Positions 41,180 to 52,694 of a stretch of 64,000 nt of DNA are shown here, piece by piece. Position 1 is the first letter of the stretch; the number at the start of each line of letters is the position of its first letter. The translations under genes and the position numbers were made by a program. Source of the stretch: Pseudogymnoascus destructans (Eukaryota; Ascomycota; Leotiomycetes; Thelebolales; Thelebolaceae); NCBI RefSeq assembly GCF_001641265.1, contig NW_020167527.1, positions 744,001-808,000 of the forward strand, written 5' to 3'. The notes below the pieces were generated by a model. The model did no database searches. It worked only from the letters and a program-made list of their open reading frames with translations, and was not told the DNA's origin.

Positions 41180-43793
41180 ATGGCTACAGCCTCTGAACTT
41201 GACAAAATCAGATGTAATCCAATCAAAGAACGGCTAGCCACCTTCCGCCGCCGATTTGAATCAACCCGTTCGGGTCTTGATGTTCCCTCGTCGTCGAATG
41301 TAGTGCAAACTGTCTTTTCAACGGCTGCCACCGCAGGTATGGCTCAACTTCAATGATGTGTCCAATTTACTAGCTAATATATGTAGTTGCTAAATCCCTA
41401 GTGCTCGACCTTATCCAAGCTCTCCAGATCGAACCAGCAGCTCGTACCCTTCCTTCCCGAATAGCCGACAGAACCGTCTCCGGTGATCTTGCTATACTAT
41501 ACGGTCGCGTGGATGCGAACCAGTTGGATATTGCATCAGCCATTCCTCTAGTGGAACAGATTGTCAAGAACGAACCTGATGAACCAACCTGGAATGATTC
41601 GGATATTTGGCATGCTGTGCTTGAGTTAGTCGCGCGAACAAACCCCGCAACACCCCCGACTGCCTTCGAGAAAGCCGTTCTCGACACGCCGCTACGATCT
41701 AGTTCGGCTTCTCAAAGTGGGATTGAGCAGACACACGACGAGATTGACCAGCGAATCCGCGAGGAACTCACAGGGCGCGTCTACGACGATGTTGAAGATT
41801 TTCACGGGCGATACTTCGAAGGGAAAACCTGGACACACAAAGCGAAGAATATATACGAACAGTCCAGAACACAGTATGCGAAAGGTCGCTGGGTGGGGTG
41901 GCCAGAGCCTTCTCTCCAAAGTTCATTTTTTGACTGGTTCATGAAGTTCCAGGACACTGTTCTCAGCGGACTTGGCCGCCAGTATTACACATCAGCGAAC
42001 AAAGTGCTGAGAGGTTCGGAGGCTAATCGCAAGCTTGATATTTTCCTCACCCTCGCGGACGTTGCCATATTGAACGAGGGGCACGACTGGTCAAATGTAC
42101 TTGTCATTGGGGAACACAAACAAAACCCTGATGAAGATCGTTCTACAAAAACGTTGGTGCAGTTGGCAGGCTACGCTCGTGAGGTGTTTGGAAGTCAACC
42201 GGACCGGCGATTTGTGCCTGGTTTTACCATCTGCGGAAGCGTCATGCGGCTTTGGGTTTTTGACAGATCTGGCCCATACAGCTCCGAAAAATTCGACATC
42301 AACAAAGAGCCAGAGCGGTTTATTCAGGTTATTGCTGGCTATGCGCTGATGACCGAAGCGGAACTGGGATTGAATACGTTTATCAGGCGTGATGGCGATA
42401 AATACATCGTCGCACAAGGAGTGAGGATCTGGTTGGAGGACAAGCCACTCGCCTGGCAACGGGCGATCGTGTGTAGGGGAACAGCATGCTATCGAGGAAG
42501 GAATAAGGACCCAGGGAGATGGGATCACGTGGTAAAATTCGCTTGGCCGTCTGATAAAAGATACCGAGAGGGAGATTTGTTGAAGTTGGCCAAAGAAAGA
42601 GGAGTTAAAGGCATTGCCGAGTGGGTTCATCACGAGCAGATAAATATTGATGGGCACCCGGATACTATTTCGCATCTACGAAGAGGCATGAAATTTGGCG
42701 TACCACGGAAGTTATCAAGCAAAACCTCCTGGGTTGATAGTGGTGCAGGGTCCAGCCAGGGTGTCTCGATAACACGAAGTCTCCGGGGAAGATCTAGAAG
42801 CAGCAAGGGTCGCCTGACTGGTTTAGGAATCAGCACAAGCAGCACCACGATCTCCTCTTCTGGGCAGAAACGGAAAAGAGGCGGATTTGTTGATGGGAAT
42901 GGCGGAATGAAGAGATCCAAATCGGGGGACAGTAGAACCGATTTGGATATCGCCACGGACGCCGAAAACGGTGATCCTGACACAGCCGACCTTCGCAGCA
43001 TTCAAGAACCCGAGCCCGACAGTCTGGCAGGCTGTGAGAGTGAGACGTACGGCAACCGTATACACTGTTGCCTGGTGGTTTCCCCGGCTGGGCGGCCACT
43101 CCACGCATATAGGTCAACGAAGGAGCTTCTGGAGGCGCTACGTGATGCTGTCAGAGGTCACAAGTCGCTTCTTGAGGATGGGAAGATTCTTCATAGGGAC
43201 ATTTCCGAGAATAATATCATTATCACCGAAGCTGCATCCAAAGGAGAGCCGACAGGGAGACTGATTGACCTGGACTTAGCGAAGGAGTTGGACAGTGTGC
43301 CGAGTGGAGCTAGCCATCGCACTGGCACTATGCAGTTCATGGCGATCGAGGTGCTGCAGGGCAAGGGCCACACTTATCGGCACGATCTCGAGTCGTTTTT
43401 CTATGTTTTATATGGATGTGCATTCGTTATGGTCATGTTGACATGGACGAAGGGCAGGCTAGGAAGGAGTCAAGGCCGTTGGCAACAAGTGCTCTTCGGG
43501 ATTGGTATACTGGAAATTATAGGCAAATTGCCAACACGAAACTAGGCCATATGGATAAGAGCCAGTTTGAGGGCATTATCGCGGAATTTGCCCCGAGGTT
43601 CGAGTGCCTCAAACAGTTGGCTCGCGAGCTCCGAAATGTACTCTTTCCGATCAGGGACGGGGAAATCTTTAGAGGAACTTTCCGCGACAACGATATAATG
43701 TACGATGGGATGATCGAGGCATTTAACAAAGCAATTGCCAGCCTTGGGAAAGACGATCAAGAAGAGCATTGTGAGGCGCATAGCTTGTTATAG
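41180..43793 (+). pseudogene. FunK1-type fungal protein kinase, one frameshift
   Basis: Exon 1 is 41180-41336, intron 41337-41386 (GTATGG...TGTAG), then a long exon. The N-terminal FunK1 region of about 400 residues is followed by a Ser/Arg/Lys-rich insertion (about 42740-42950). The catalytic loop is LHRDISENN (about 43190), then LIDLDLAKE in place of DFG, and RTGTMQFMAIEVLQG as activation segment. The end of the kinase (CIRYGHVDMDE onward, to TAG 43793) is in another frame: one T is missing from the T-run at about 43408 (FYVL.. instead of FYVFIW). FunK1 kinases form large expanded families in filamentous fungi. The single homopolymer break may be a sequencing error. Confidence 0.78.
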
Positions 43794-44004
43794 GGGTTTG
43801 GGGAAAGCTGTATGATAGATATATTTATTGATACCATAGAAGTAAATGAATAATAGTTAATCACCAAAAAACTCCGCGACTGAGGGCAGATTTTGTCTCG
43901 AGCTTTTAGTGCGATGGCCTGGGCGTTGATTATTAAGAATAATGTCCGAGGAGTTAAATAGGGCACAAAGGACAATAAACAGCGGTACAGTTAACAAAAA
44001 AATC

Positions 44005-45211
44005 CTATTCGGCATCAGAATCAGAGTCTCTGTTCTTTAACTCGTTGCAATAGCGCACTTGAAGCGATCCGATGCTCCTGTCCGGGAAAGCACGGATGAA
44101 AGCCTGATGTATCTCTTTCCACGGCAAGCCCTTCTTCTCGAGGCGCATCAGCAAATTATCTTCCTGCGCTGTATATTGGAGTCCTCCACGCTTTCTCTGC
44201 TTCTGCGGTGCTGGCTGCGACCTCTTTGCATGAGATGCGCAAACCCGTGGGTGAGCTGATTTTCCGGCTGATTCCCCGTTAGACGTAGAATTTGATATGT
44301 GGAGACCGATTGATGGTCTGAACGAATCTGGAAGATCTAGCAGCCTGAACTCTAGGTTGTAAGTCGTCTCTCGCCCGATCCTCACGCACTTGAGAGAACC
44401 CTGAAGAGGATATTCTCGGTAGTCCGCGCCTAGAATTAACTCCGCATCGGCTGGTGAGCTCTGAGACATGGTAGAGTCCCGAGTAGTGCGGGTCTGGGCT
44501 TGGACTACAGTGGGTGAGCGCGTGTGGACCTTCTTGCGGATGGCGGTTTCAGTCGCGTCAGACTCTATGTGGCGGCGCTTTCGTCGTCTTGGAGGCCGCA
44601 CATCCTCGTCCTCGTCATCTTCATTATCCTCGTTGTCCTTATGATATGGTTTGACGCTGTGTTGGCGGGCTTGTGAGAGACGGGCCACAACTATGGTCTC
44701 GTCTTCCTCCCGTTGGTGCTGAAGACTCTCCTTTATTTGCTGGCTGTAGCTAATCGGGCCCTTATCCTTGCCGCTAGTCGCCTCTATATCGTCCTCGTCT
44801 TTCGTCTTCATGCTGTTTTTGTTGGCAATGCTGCGATTCAATCATCTTCTCCCACAATCGTTCTTCGCTCGAAATACCTCGAACGTCTGTATTATTTTGA
44901 CTTTCCTGGTCCATCTGATTGTATTTGGAGTGAGCTGCGCTTAAAGGCGGCGACCGACCCGCTTCTGCTGGAGTTTGTCGTGGTTCATCCTCGATGTCGC
45001 AGACGCTGCCATGGTCGCACGATCCACCAGCCCTCTCGCGAAGTGGAGAAGGCCTCATTTCGTCGACTATGGCCTTCTCGACACCCTGGTGATTTTGATC
45101 ATGATCCGTTGTCTCAGCTAGCTCAGAGCAACTTGGAGAAGGTTGTCGAACGTGAACAGGGAATGTCGAGTCCAGCTCTGCAAAAGACAGGCGTTGTTGT
45201 CCATCCTTAGA
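44005..45211 (-). pseudogene. SANT/Myb-like domain protein, 5' end lost to an LTR
   Basis: The C-terminus has a SANT/Myb-type helix trio (YTAQEDNLLMRLEKKGLPWKEI...SLQVRYCNELK), preceded by a disordered, acidic and basic-rich region (KDNEDNEDDEDED, RRRKRRH as a possible nuclear localisation signal). The reading frame shifts at about 44815 in an A-run (CAACAAAAACAG), joining the two overlapping open parts 44774-45211 and 44005-44841. At 45211/45212 it runs straight into the family C LTR; the apparent upstream Met lies in LTR sequence. The original start is missing. Function unknown; chromatin or DNA binding is inferred. Confidence 0.6.
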
Positions 45212-46147
45212 TGTCATACTGACATTCGTTGCACTCAGTTTGCTATCAAACTCAAGAGCAAACTTAGAAATCTCCTCCTCAAACCTACAAGTCACCATAC
45301 ATATCTTGGCTTATCACACCAACAACAGAAGCAATACTACTCAACGATTGCTGCAAACTCTTCTACTACATCTGTTTATGCTACATACATCACGGCATAT
45401 CATTTGGACACTCATTGAACAAGTTATTAAGAAAATCTCCTCCTTAAGGGGGTGGGCCAATACTACCACATGGCATATCTCTACCAACTAGAGGCCTAGG
45501 AACATGAACGATAGCTCTAGAAGCTTCTACAACCCTCTATGATTCATTACACGTCATCGCTCCTTAGTTACCCACAAGATTGGTTAAGTTATGACATAAT
45601 TTGTCTATAGGTACTCTGACCTTGGACCTCCTTTTCACTTCCTATAGGCTAGGAACCCAAGAGATGGTTCTATGGGATTCTCTTACGTTCACTACATGAT
45701 TAGCAAGCTAGTTGTGGGTCGCACTTGATTTCTAATACATTTACCAAGCCTGGTTAGTCATGGAAAGTCATGGAAAATGAGAGAACTACACTCCTTTGGC
45801 ATAAATAGGATTGCCCTTTCCTTAAGAAAGGGCAAGCAGGCAATACAGTAAATCGACTAGCACATACTTCTACGTCTTTTCCAAGCTTCCAAGCATTGAT
45901 CTTGTTATTCTCTGTTTTTGAAAAGTCAGTGAGGTGCTAACCTCTGACTTACCCCTGAGTTCTCAGAATCAACATTTGTTGCAACTTGTCTAAACCACTT
46001 CACCACATCATACACCTGATTGCTGCGTTGTGGAATAGTCTAAGCTACAACCCTTTGGCTCTGTTTCCTAAGACAGTGTGTTGTCTTAGTAAATTCATCC
46101 CTTCCTTGGGTGGCTAGATTCTCATATCTGGTGCACCCACCATTACA
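45212..46147 (+). repeat. 5' LTR of family C copy 1
   Basis: 936 bp, TGTCATACTG to CACCATTACA. TATA-like ATAAATAGG lies at 45801; inverted repeat GCCCTTTC/GAAAGGGC at 45813-45820 and 45826-45833; self-primer AAGCAGGCAA at 45834-45843. Confidence 0.9.
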
Positions 46148-46149
46148 CC

Positions 46150-46159
46150 TTGCCTGCTT
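46150..46159 (+). promoter_or_regulatory. Self-priming PBS, family C
   Basis: TTGCCTGCTT, two bases after the LTR, is the exact complement of AAGCAGGCAA (45834-45843), 33 bp downstream of the TATA-like box in the LTR. Confidence 0.6.
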
Positions 46160-46206
46160 CAAGCTTCAACTATTTCTATAGCAGCACTTCGATACTACAA
46201 TGGAGG

Positions 46207-46681
46207 TGTTACGACGGAACAAGAAGGCTGGCCAACTACAGGACAGGAAGGAGGGAGGTCGCATGAGACCGGCCCTGGTACCTGGAGGGGCAGCGGGGAA
46301 TAGTAGTTCCGAAAGTATCACGTGACGGACTCGCAGGATGATGAGAAGAGTCCTAAGAGTCCAGGACTCCGAGGACTCGAGTGAGTTCCCAGGAGTCCAC
46401 TAGGCACGTGATGGACTCGCAGGATGATGAGAAGAGTCCTAAGAGTCCAGGACTCCGAGGACTCGAGTGAGTTCCCAAGAGTCCACTAGGCACGACGCCA
46501 CTATATAAGTAGATAGTATTTCCTTAGATAGGAGCTTCGTGCTCAACTCAATACAGTATTTGTTATATACTAGTAACGTGTTACTTGAAGCCTTTGTGTC
46601 TGATCCCCTGCCTCCTCTGATAAGTAAACCTTTACGCAAGAGAACCTCTGTGTCTTCTATCGTTTAGAAGTCAGCGTTACA
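46207..46681 (+). repeat. 5' LTR of family A copy 2
   Basis: 475 bp. TATATAAG at 46503; self-primer GTGCTCAA at 46539-46546, 36 bp downstream; matching PBS TTGAGCAC at 46684-46691. Confidence 0.92.
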
Positions 46682-46727
46682 CTTTGAGCACCACTTCTAC
46701 GAGGTACCGGCTTACACACAAAGCAAC

Positions 46728-48665
46728 ATGTCTGTCGTCAGTTCGAAGGGGAAAACCCCCACCACGCCAACTTCGTCTCAGAGGTCTAAGCCTGAGAATG
46801 AAGAGATGCCCGATGCACCCACCGTCAACGAACTCAAGGAAACTCTACGCGTCAAGTTGCCCGACACTTACTCCGGCAACCGAAAGGAACTTGAGGTGTT
46901 TTTGCTACAGGTCGAACTGTACCAGCACTTCAATGATGAGAAGTTTCCCACCCAGGAGAGCTATGCCCTGTGGACTGCGTCCTACCTTAGGGGGGAAGCC
47001 CTGCGATGGATCGAACCATTCCTCAAGGATCATTTCAAATATGAAAGTACCAATGGAAGCATGACAACTACGCAGACTATGTTTGGCAGCTGGAATGGAT
47101 TCTGTAAGGAAATCCGACGCATGTTCGGAGACATCGATGAGATTAAGACCGCGGAAGACCATCTGTTTGCACTTAAGCAGACTGGCAGCGCCCTCACATA
47201 CTCCACAGAATTCCAGAGATACGGCAATCAGACAGGATGGGACGCCAGCGCACTCATCAGCCACTACCGACGTGGGCTGAAGAGCCATATACGTATGGAA
47301 CTTGCCCGTTTGGAACAACAACCAACGGACATGGTAGCGCTAATCGAACATACGGTCCGAATCGACAATCGACTATACGAATTCCAGAAGGAACGTCGGA
47401 CCTATGACAAGCCCAAGAAAAGTTACCCCTACCGGGGAAACGAGGGCAGACGACGGGATCAACACCCGCGAGACAACCGTTGGTCGGACCCAATGGAACT
47501 CGATGCCACGTTCAAACCTGGACGACCCCGTGACCCTAAGAAAGACAGACAATTCAAGGAACGACTCTGTTTTAACTGCGACAAGCCAGGCCACATGGCC
47601 CGAGACTGCAGACAGCCAAAGAAAGGGAACGGCGGACGCAAAGTCGGCAAACAACTCAATGCCACCTGGACAGGACAGTTGAACGCAACGTTTGTGAGCA
47701 AACAGGACTGGGGAATAAACAGCGAAAGCACCCCAGAAGACGAGAGCTCAGATGAAGGGTCGGAGGCGGAATCGTTCACCGTCTCGGAACAGGAGACCTT
47801 CGATGAACTCGCACCTACGGAACCAATGAGTCCACGGTGCAAGAGCGTAGTAAGACGCATGGCAAAACACGCCCACGCGAAGATTAGGGCCGAACGAGAC
47901 AAGCCCAATGGCCAGAGGAGAATCCCCATGCTTAAAGACCTCTACGGGAACCTGTTACAGGAACTTCCGTTAAAATGCAAGGTGGACGACTCCAAGGATG
48001 ACCTCTGGAGATACTACGACCAACTAACGAATACCCGCAGGCTGCTTGGCACGTCCCAAGACGTAGCTAAGTTGGAAGCCCAAGAAGCGGAAGAACTGGA
48101 GAAGGATGTCGAGCATATGGCTAAACTGAAGTATATGAAAAGCGTCGAACTTTACTACCAGGACCGCAGGAGAGCCCTGAAGAAGTACGACGAGAAAGCC
48201 AGAGATATGCTCCGACGGGAAAATGCGAGACCCACTCCACGCATCGAAAGGAGAGCCATGGAGCAACTAGACACGTTCTCCACGCCTCCGAGGGAAGATA
48301 GTGCATGGGTGAGAGGACAGCGGGAACTATCAATGACAGACGCAACAGAGACTGATCATCCCTGGCACGCGTATGTCTACTGGGAGTATTGCAGCGAAGA
48401 TGACTGCAAGCTCCACTGGAAAAAGAAACACCAGAATCAGTTGTTTCCCCGATCCTCACCCAGGATACACTTCAGAGACGCAGAGCAAGTTCACGCCCTC
48501 AGGCGAAGCCAGTCTGAAGGGGACTTGCCTATCAAAAGCGAACAGGTATACGAGAAATACCCACATCTGCTAGACGAAGCAGAAGAGCGAGGGAAACGAT
48601 CTCCCCAAGGACCACCATTGGAAGCGGATGAATACTATCCTTCCTCGGACGAGTCAAAAAACTAG
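46728..48665 (+). CDS. gag: gag of gypsy family A copy 2
   Basis: 645 codons, intact. A capsid-like region (about residues 40-230) with the YLRGEALRWIEPFL and MFGDIDEIKTAEDHLF motifs of Ty3/gypsy Gag, a basic linker, and a CCHC knuckle CFNCDKPGHMARDC starting at residue 281. A long, charged, partly helical C-terminal half follows, unusual in length for Gag. The TAG at 48663-48665 is preceded in frame by A AAA AAC. It is the unbroken reference for the damaged gag of copy 1. Confidence 0.9.
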   Translation: MSVVSSKGKTPTTPTSSQRSKPENEEMPDAPTVNELKETLRVKLPDTYSGNRKELEVFLLQVELYQHFNDEKFPTQESYALWTASYLRGEALRWIEPFLKDHFKYESTNGSMTTTQTMFGSWNGFCKEIRRMFGDIDEIKTAEDHLFALKQTGSALTYSTEFQRYGNQTGWDASALISHYRRGLKSHIRMELARLEQQPTDMVALIEHTVRIDNRLYEFQKERRTYDKPKKSYPYRGNEGRRRDQHPRDNRWSDPMELDATFKPGRPRDPKKDRQFKERLCFNCDKPGHMARDCRQPKKGNGGRKVGKQLNATWTGQLNATFVSKQDWGINSESTPEDESSDEGSEAESFTVSEQETFDELAPTEPMSPRCKSVVRRMAKHAHAKIRAERDKPNGQRRIPMLKDLYGNLLQELPLKCKVDDSKDDLWRYYDQLTNTRRLLGTSQDVAKLEAQEAEELEKDVEHMAKLKYMKSVELYYQDRRRALKKYDEKARDMLRRENARPTPRIERRAMEQLDTFSTPPREDSAWVRGQRELSMTDATETDHPWHAYVYWEYCSEDDCKLHWKKKHQNQLFPRSSPRIHFRDAEQVHALRRSQSEGDLPIKSEQVYEKYPHLLDEAEERGKRSPQGPPLEADEYYPSSDESKN

Positions 48666-48751
48666 GAGTCCTCGACGGTAGGCCACCGGATGAATACTAT
48701 CCTTCCTCGGACGAGTCAAAAAACTAGGAGTCCTCGACGGTAGGCCACCGG
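48628..48751 (+). repeat. 62-bp tandem duplication across the gag-pol frameshift site
   Basis: Units 48628-48689 and 48690-48751, each containing the slippery heptamer (48656-48662, 48718-48724) and the TAG. Copy 1 of the element has one unit. Because 62 is not a multiple of 3, a ribosome that shifts once at the first site is back in a stop-containing frame in the second unit. Confidence 0.85.
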
Positions 48752-51700
48752 CGAGCGACACGAAGAGGCCTAGTACAGACCAGCTATGCGCCACGACGGG
48801 CAGCATGCAACTATATGTGGTCGCTAAGATACAACAGTGACACCTCCGAGCAATGATTGACTCAGGAGCGACGGGCAACTTTATGACAAAGAAAGTAGCA
48901 GACACGCAAGGTTTCAAGATGCAATTGAAAACCGAACCATACCCATTAATGGTCGTAGATGGAGAGCCCATCTCGACTAATGAAGGAATGGTGACCCACG
49001 AAACGGTCCCATTGGAAATGGTCATGCTACACGGGCACAAGGAAACGATTCAGTTTGACATCGTGCACATGGACAACCATGCGTGCATCCTTGGTGTGCC
49101 ATGGCTCAAGAAACACAACCCCCAGATCGACTGGTGGAACGAGAAAGTTGTGATGAGCCAGTGCGCGTGTGAACAACGGACGGACACGCGACAATGGGAG
49201 AAACCCTCCCAGGGCCGGAAGGAGTTATGTGCAACCTCCGAGCTCGATGACCTAGCCCAGGCATCCTCACCGACGAGTATACCGGTGGAGTACAAGGAAT
49301 ACGAGCAATTATTCCAGGAAGGCCCTAAGAACGAGGCGCTTCCTAAGCACCAACCATGGGATCACGAGATACCTTTGGAGAAAGACAAGAGTCCACCGTT
49401 CGGACCAATATATCAGCTATCGGAAAAGGAGCTGAAGGTACTTAAGGAGTACATCGATGATAACCTAGCGAAAGGATTCATCAGATCATTCACATCACCA
49501 GCAGGAAGTCCGGTGCTTTTCGTACCAAAGAAAGACGGCTCCCTACGGTTATGTGTGGACTATCGAGCGTTGAACAACATCACAATCAAGGACAGGTATG
49601 CCCTGCCGTTAATCAACGAACTACACGATAGATTTCAAGGAGCAAAGATCTTCAGTAAGCTAGATCTGCGAGGAGCATACAACCTGATCCGAATCAAGGC
49701 TGGGGAAGAGTGGAAAACAGCATTCCGCACCCGCTATGGCCTATTCGAGTATCAAGTCATGCCCTTTGGGCTAACAAACGCACCCGCATCCATGCAACGA
49801 CTGATGAATGATGCTTTGCATGAATACTTAGACATCTTTACCATTGTCTACCTAGACGACGTCCTGGTGTATTCAGCAACCAAGGAGGAGCATGTCAAGC
49901 ATGTCAAACTCGTCCTGAAGAAACTAAAGGAGTACAGCTTACTCCTCAAACCAGAGAAGTGCGAGTTCCATAAAAACCAAGTCGAATTCTTGGGTTACAT
50001 TATTGGAACGCACGGCATCAAGATGGACCAAGCAAAAGTAACGGCAGTGTTGGAATGGCCAACACCGACCACGGTCAAGGAAGTGCAAGCCTTCCTAGGC
50101 TTCGCCAACTTCTACCGAAGATTCATCTCGGGATATTCCAAGGTAGCTCAACCACTCACGGAGCTTACCAGAAAGGATCTCGAATTCAAATGGACGGACA
50201 AGGCAGAGGCTGCTTTCCAGGAACTTAAGACGAAGTTCATGGAAGCACCTATCCTTGCTACATTTGACCCTGCAAAGAAGATCATCCTCGAAACGGACTC
50301 TTCTGACTTCGCAATTGGAGCATGTCTGAATCAACCAGATGAGAACGGTAAGTTCAAACCAATCGCGTACTACTCTAGGAAACTGTCACCCGCGGAACTC
50401 AATTACGACATCCACGACAAGGAGCTACTGGCTATTGTCGTTGCGTTTGAGCAGTGGCGAGTATATCTTGAGGGACCCACCTACCCTGTGCAGGTATGGA
50501 CGGATCACAAGAACCTCATATACTTCACCACGACCAAGGTTTTAAACCGCAGACAAGTCCGCTGGGCAGAAACCCTCGCAGCCTACAACTTCACGATAAC
50601 CTATCGCAAGGGCTCCGAGAATGCAAGAGCAGACGCTCTCAGCAGACGGACCGACTACGCCGGCCCAAAGGAAGAAAGACCTAGAGCAATTCTGAAGAAA
50701 ACAGATGCAGGAATACAGTACAACGAGTTACTAGCGACGATCTCAGTCATCGAAGATACAGAACTCGAGGAAAGACTCAAGAAAGCTTACGCAACAGATG
50801 AATGCGCCAAGCGAGTCTTGTCCAAAGTCGAAGGCGACTTCACCATCGACGAACAAGGATTGATTCGATACAAAGGGTTAGTGTATGTCCCAAGTCAAAT
50901 GAGACGCCCGCTGGTGCAAGAACAACACTCGTTACCAGCACACGGTCATCAGGGAGTAACACGAACCTTCGAACTAATCACCCGACACTACTACTTCCCA
51001 GGTATGAGGAAGCAGGTAGAGACAGTGGTAAGAGAGTGCGACATTTGCAGCAAGTCAAAATCCAATAGGCACCTGCCATACGGACAACTCAAGTCGACAC
51101 CAGTACCAAAAGGAGCGTGGAAATCAATAGCTTTGGACTTCATCGTCAAGCTTCCACCCTCCAAGGACCCGTTAACAGGAATAGAATACGACTCTATCCT
51201 CGTCATCACGGAAAGACTCACGAAATATGGGAAGTTTATACCATATCTAGAAGCTAGCGACGCTGAGGCGCTCGCATATACCTTCATTCGAGTCATATTA
51301 GCCGATCATGGGATGCCAGAAGAAATCATCTCAGATAGAGACAAGCTCTTTACTTCGAAATTCTGGAAATCATTGATGGCGCTACTGGGAACAAATCATA
51401 AGCTATCAACAGCTTTTTATCCCCAGACAGACGGCCAAACAGAAAGATTAAATCAGACCCTTGAACAGTACCTGCGAAGCTATGTCAATCATCAACAGGA
51501 TAACTGGGTCCAGATCTTACCCATCGCACAGTTTGCATATAACAGCGCGATGACAGAAGCAACGAAAGTCTCACCGTTCTTTGCCAATTATGGCTACCAG
51601 CCAGAAGCATATAGGCAACCAAGACCGGATGAATCACGAGCTGAACAAGCCCTGATCGTGGTGGAACAACTGAAATCGTTCCACGAACAACTTGCGACGG

Positions 51701-52255
51701 ACATCCAATTCTTAAATGAACGATCCGCCGCACGCAAACAAGAAGCGCAGTATGGAACCTGCCTTCAAGGAGGGGGATAAAGTATACCTACTCCGGAAAC
51801 ATATCAAAACGAAACGACCAAGCACAAAGTTGGACTTCAAGAAATTGGGACCATTCAAAATATTGAACAAAGTCAGCTCAGTTAATTACAGACTGCAGCT
51901 ACCCAGGAAGTCTAGACTACACCCGGTATTTCATGTCTCACTACTGGAACCAGCAAGAGGAAATACCCCAATTGCGACTGACACCGAACTCCAACCCGAG
52001 AATGAGATAATCGAATATGAGGTCGAAGCGATCCTAGACAGAAGGTTAGTAGGACGTCGAGAAGAGTTTTTGATAAAATGGGAAAATTACGAACCTACGG
52101 ATAATTCGTGGGAACCAACAAAGAACATCAGCAAAGAACTGCTGGAGGAATATCGACGCCGCCATCCGCCAGCCATTGATCCCAAGATGCAGGGGAGTAG
52201 GCCAGTGGATCGGAGGAAGCGGGGGTCCCGGTCACAGACGAGGAGGCAGCGCTAA
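48752..52255 (+). pseudogene. pol: pol of gypsy family A copy 2, broken
   Basis: Protease, RT (YLDDVLVYS), RNase H, integrase and chromodomain as in copy 1. Breaks: the internal ATG is ACG at 48794; CGA became TGA at 48838-48840 just before the protease motif; and two bases (TA) are missing near 51731 after NERSAA, shifting the frame to a stop at 51780. The chromodomain part continues in the other frame to 52255. With the duplication upstream, no functional Pol is expected. Confidence 0.88.
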
Positions 52256-52694
52256 CTGCCTGTTCCTCGACCTCAACAGCGTCACGCTTCTCAGCAGCCA
52301 CACGTTCGGCCTCCTCTGCTGCATCAAGCTCGTCGAGGGTTTTCAAACCTCGCCGGAGCATATCTTTACCACGGGTTCGGATGAGGCGTTTCTGCTTCCG
52401 CAGACGAAGTAACTTTGAAAGGGTTTCTTCCTCTTCGCGATCCAGGCGATCCTCCTCCCATTCGAGCTTCACCCAGTCGGGATGCTCAGGACCCATACAG
52501 TCACACTTTTCTTTCAAGTTGCGACGAACACACTCGGCGCACCGCCGTGAATCATTTGGAGACGACACGCAAGTAATGTTTCGCCTCACGCAGTTCGAGC
52601 AAGAATCCATTTCGGGTAGTTCGTATCCGTGGTTCTTTATTCGACGGACAAGATCGTTGCATTCCTGGAGTTTGCGGGCAGTGTCAGTAGGCAT
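52128..52694 (-). CDS. Antisense Zn2Cys6-like protein of gypsy family A, copy 2
   Basis: Same 188-residue ORF as in copy 1 (start ATG 52694; an upstream in-frame ATG is at 52742). All six cysteines of C-x2-C-x6-C-x9-C-x2-C-x8-C are kept. About six substitutions relative to copy 1 (for example R to C, A to V, R to W) arise mostly from C/T or G/A transitions. It stays open although pol of this copy is broken in several places. It overlaps pol by 128 bp on the opposite strand. Proposed DNA- or RNA-binding regulator of the element; function unknown. Confidence 0.65.
   Translation of the reverse strand: MPTDTARKLQECNDLVRRIKNHGYELPEMDSCSNCVRRNITCVSSPNDSRRCAECVRRNLKEKCDCMGPEHPDWVKLEWEEDRLDREEEETLSKLLRLRKQKRLIRTRGKDMLRRGLKTLDELDAAEEAERVAAEKRDAVEVEEQAVSAASSSVTGTPASSDPLAYSPASWDQWLADGGVDIPPAVLC

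Larger units (their letters stand above)
45212..46206 (+). mobile_element. 5' end of a family C gypsy element (copy 1)
   Basis: A full 936-bp LTR (45212-46147), PBS region, leader and the first seven bases of gag (ATGGAGG), interrupted by family A copy 2. The rest of this element is not on the other side of the A insertion. A 16-bp piece of family C gag, in reverse and continuing from the same GGAGG, is instead found at 5108-5123 beside family A copy 1. Confidence 0.88.
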
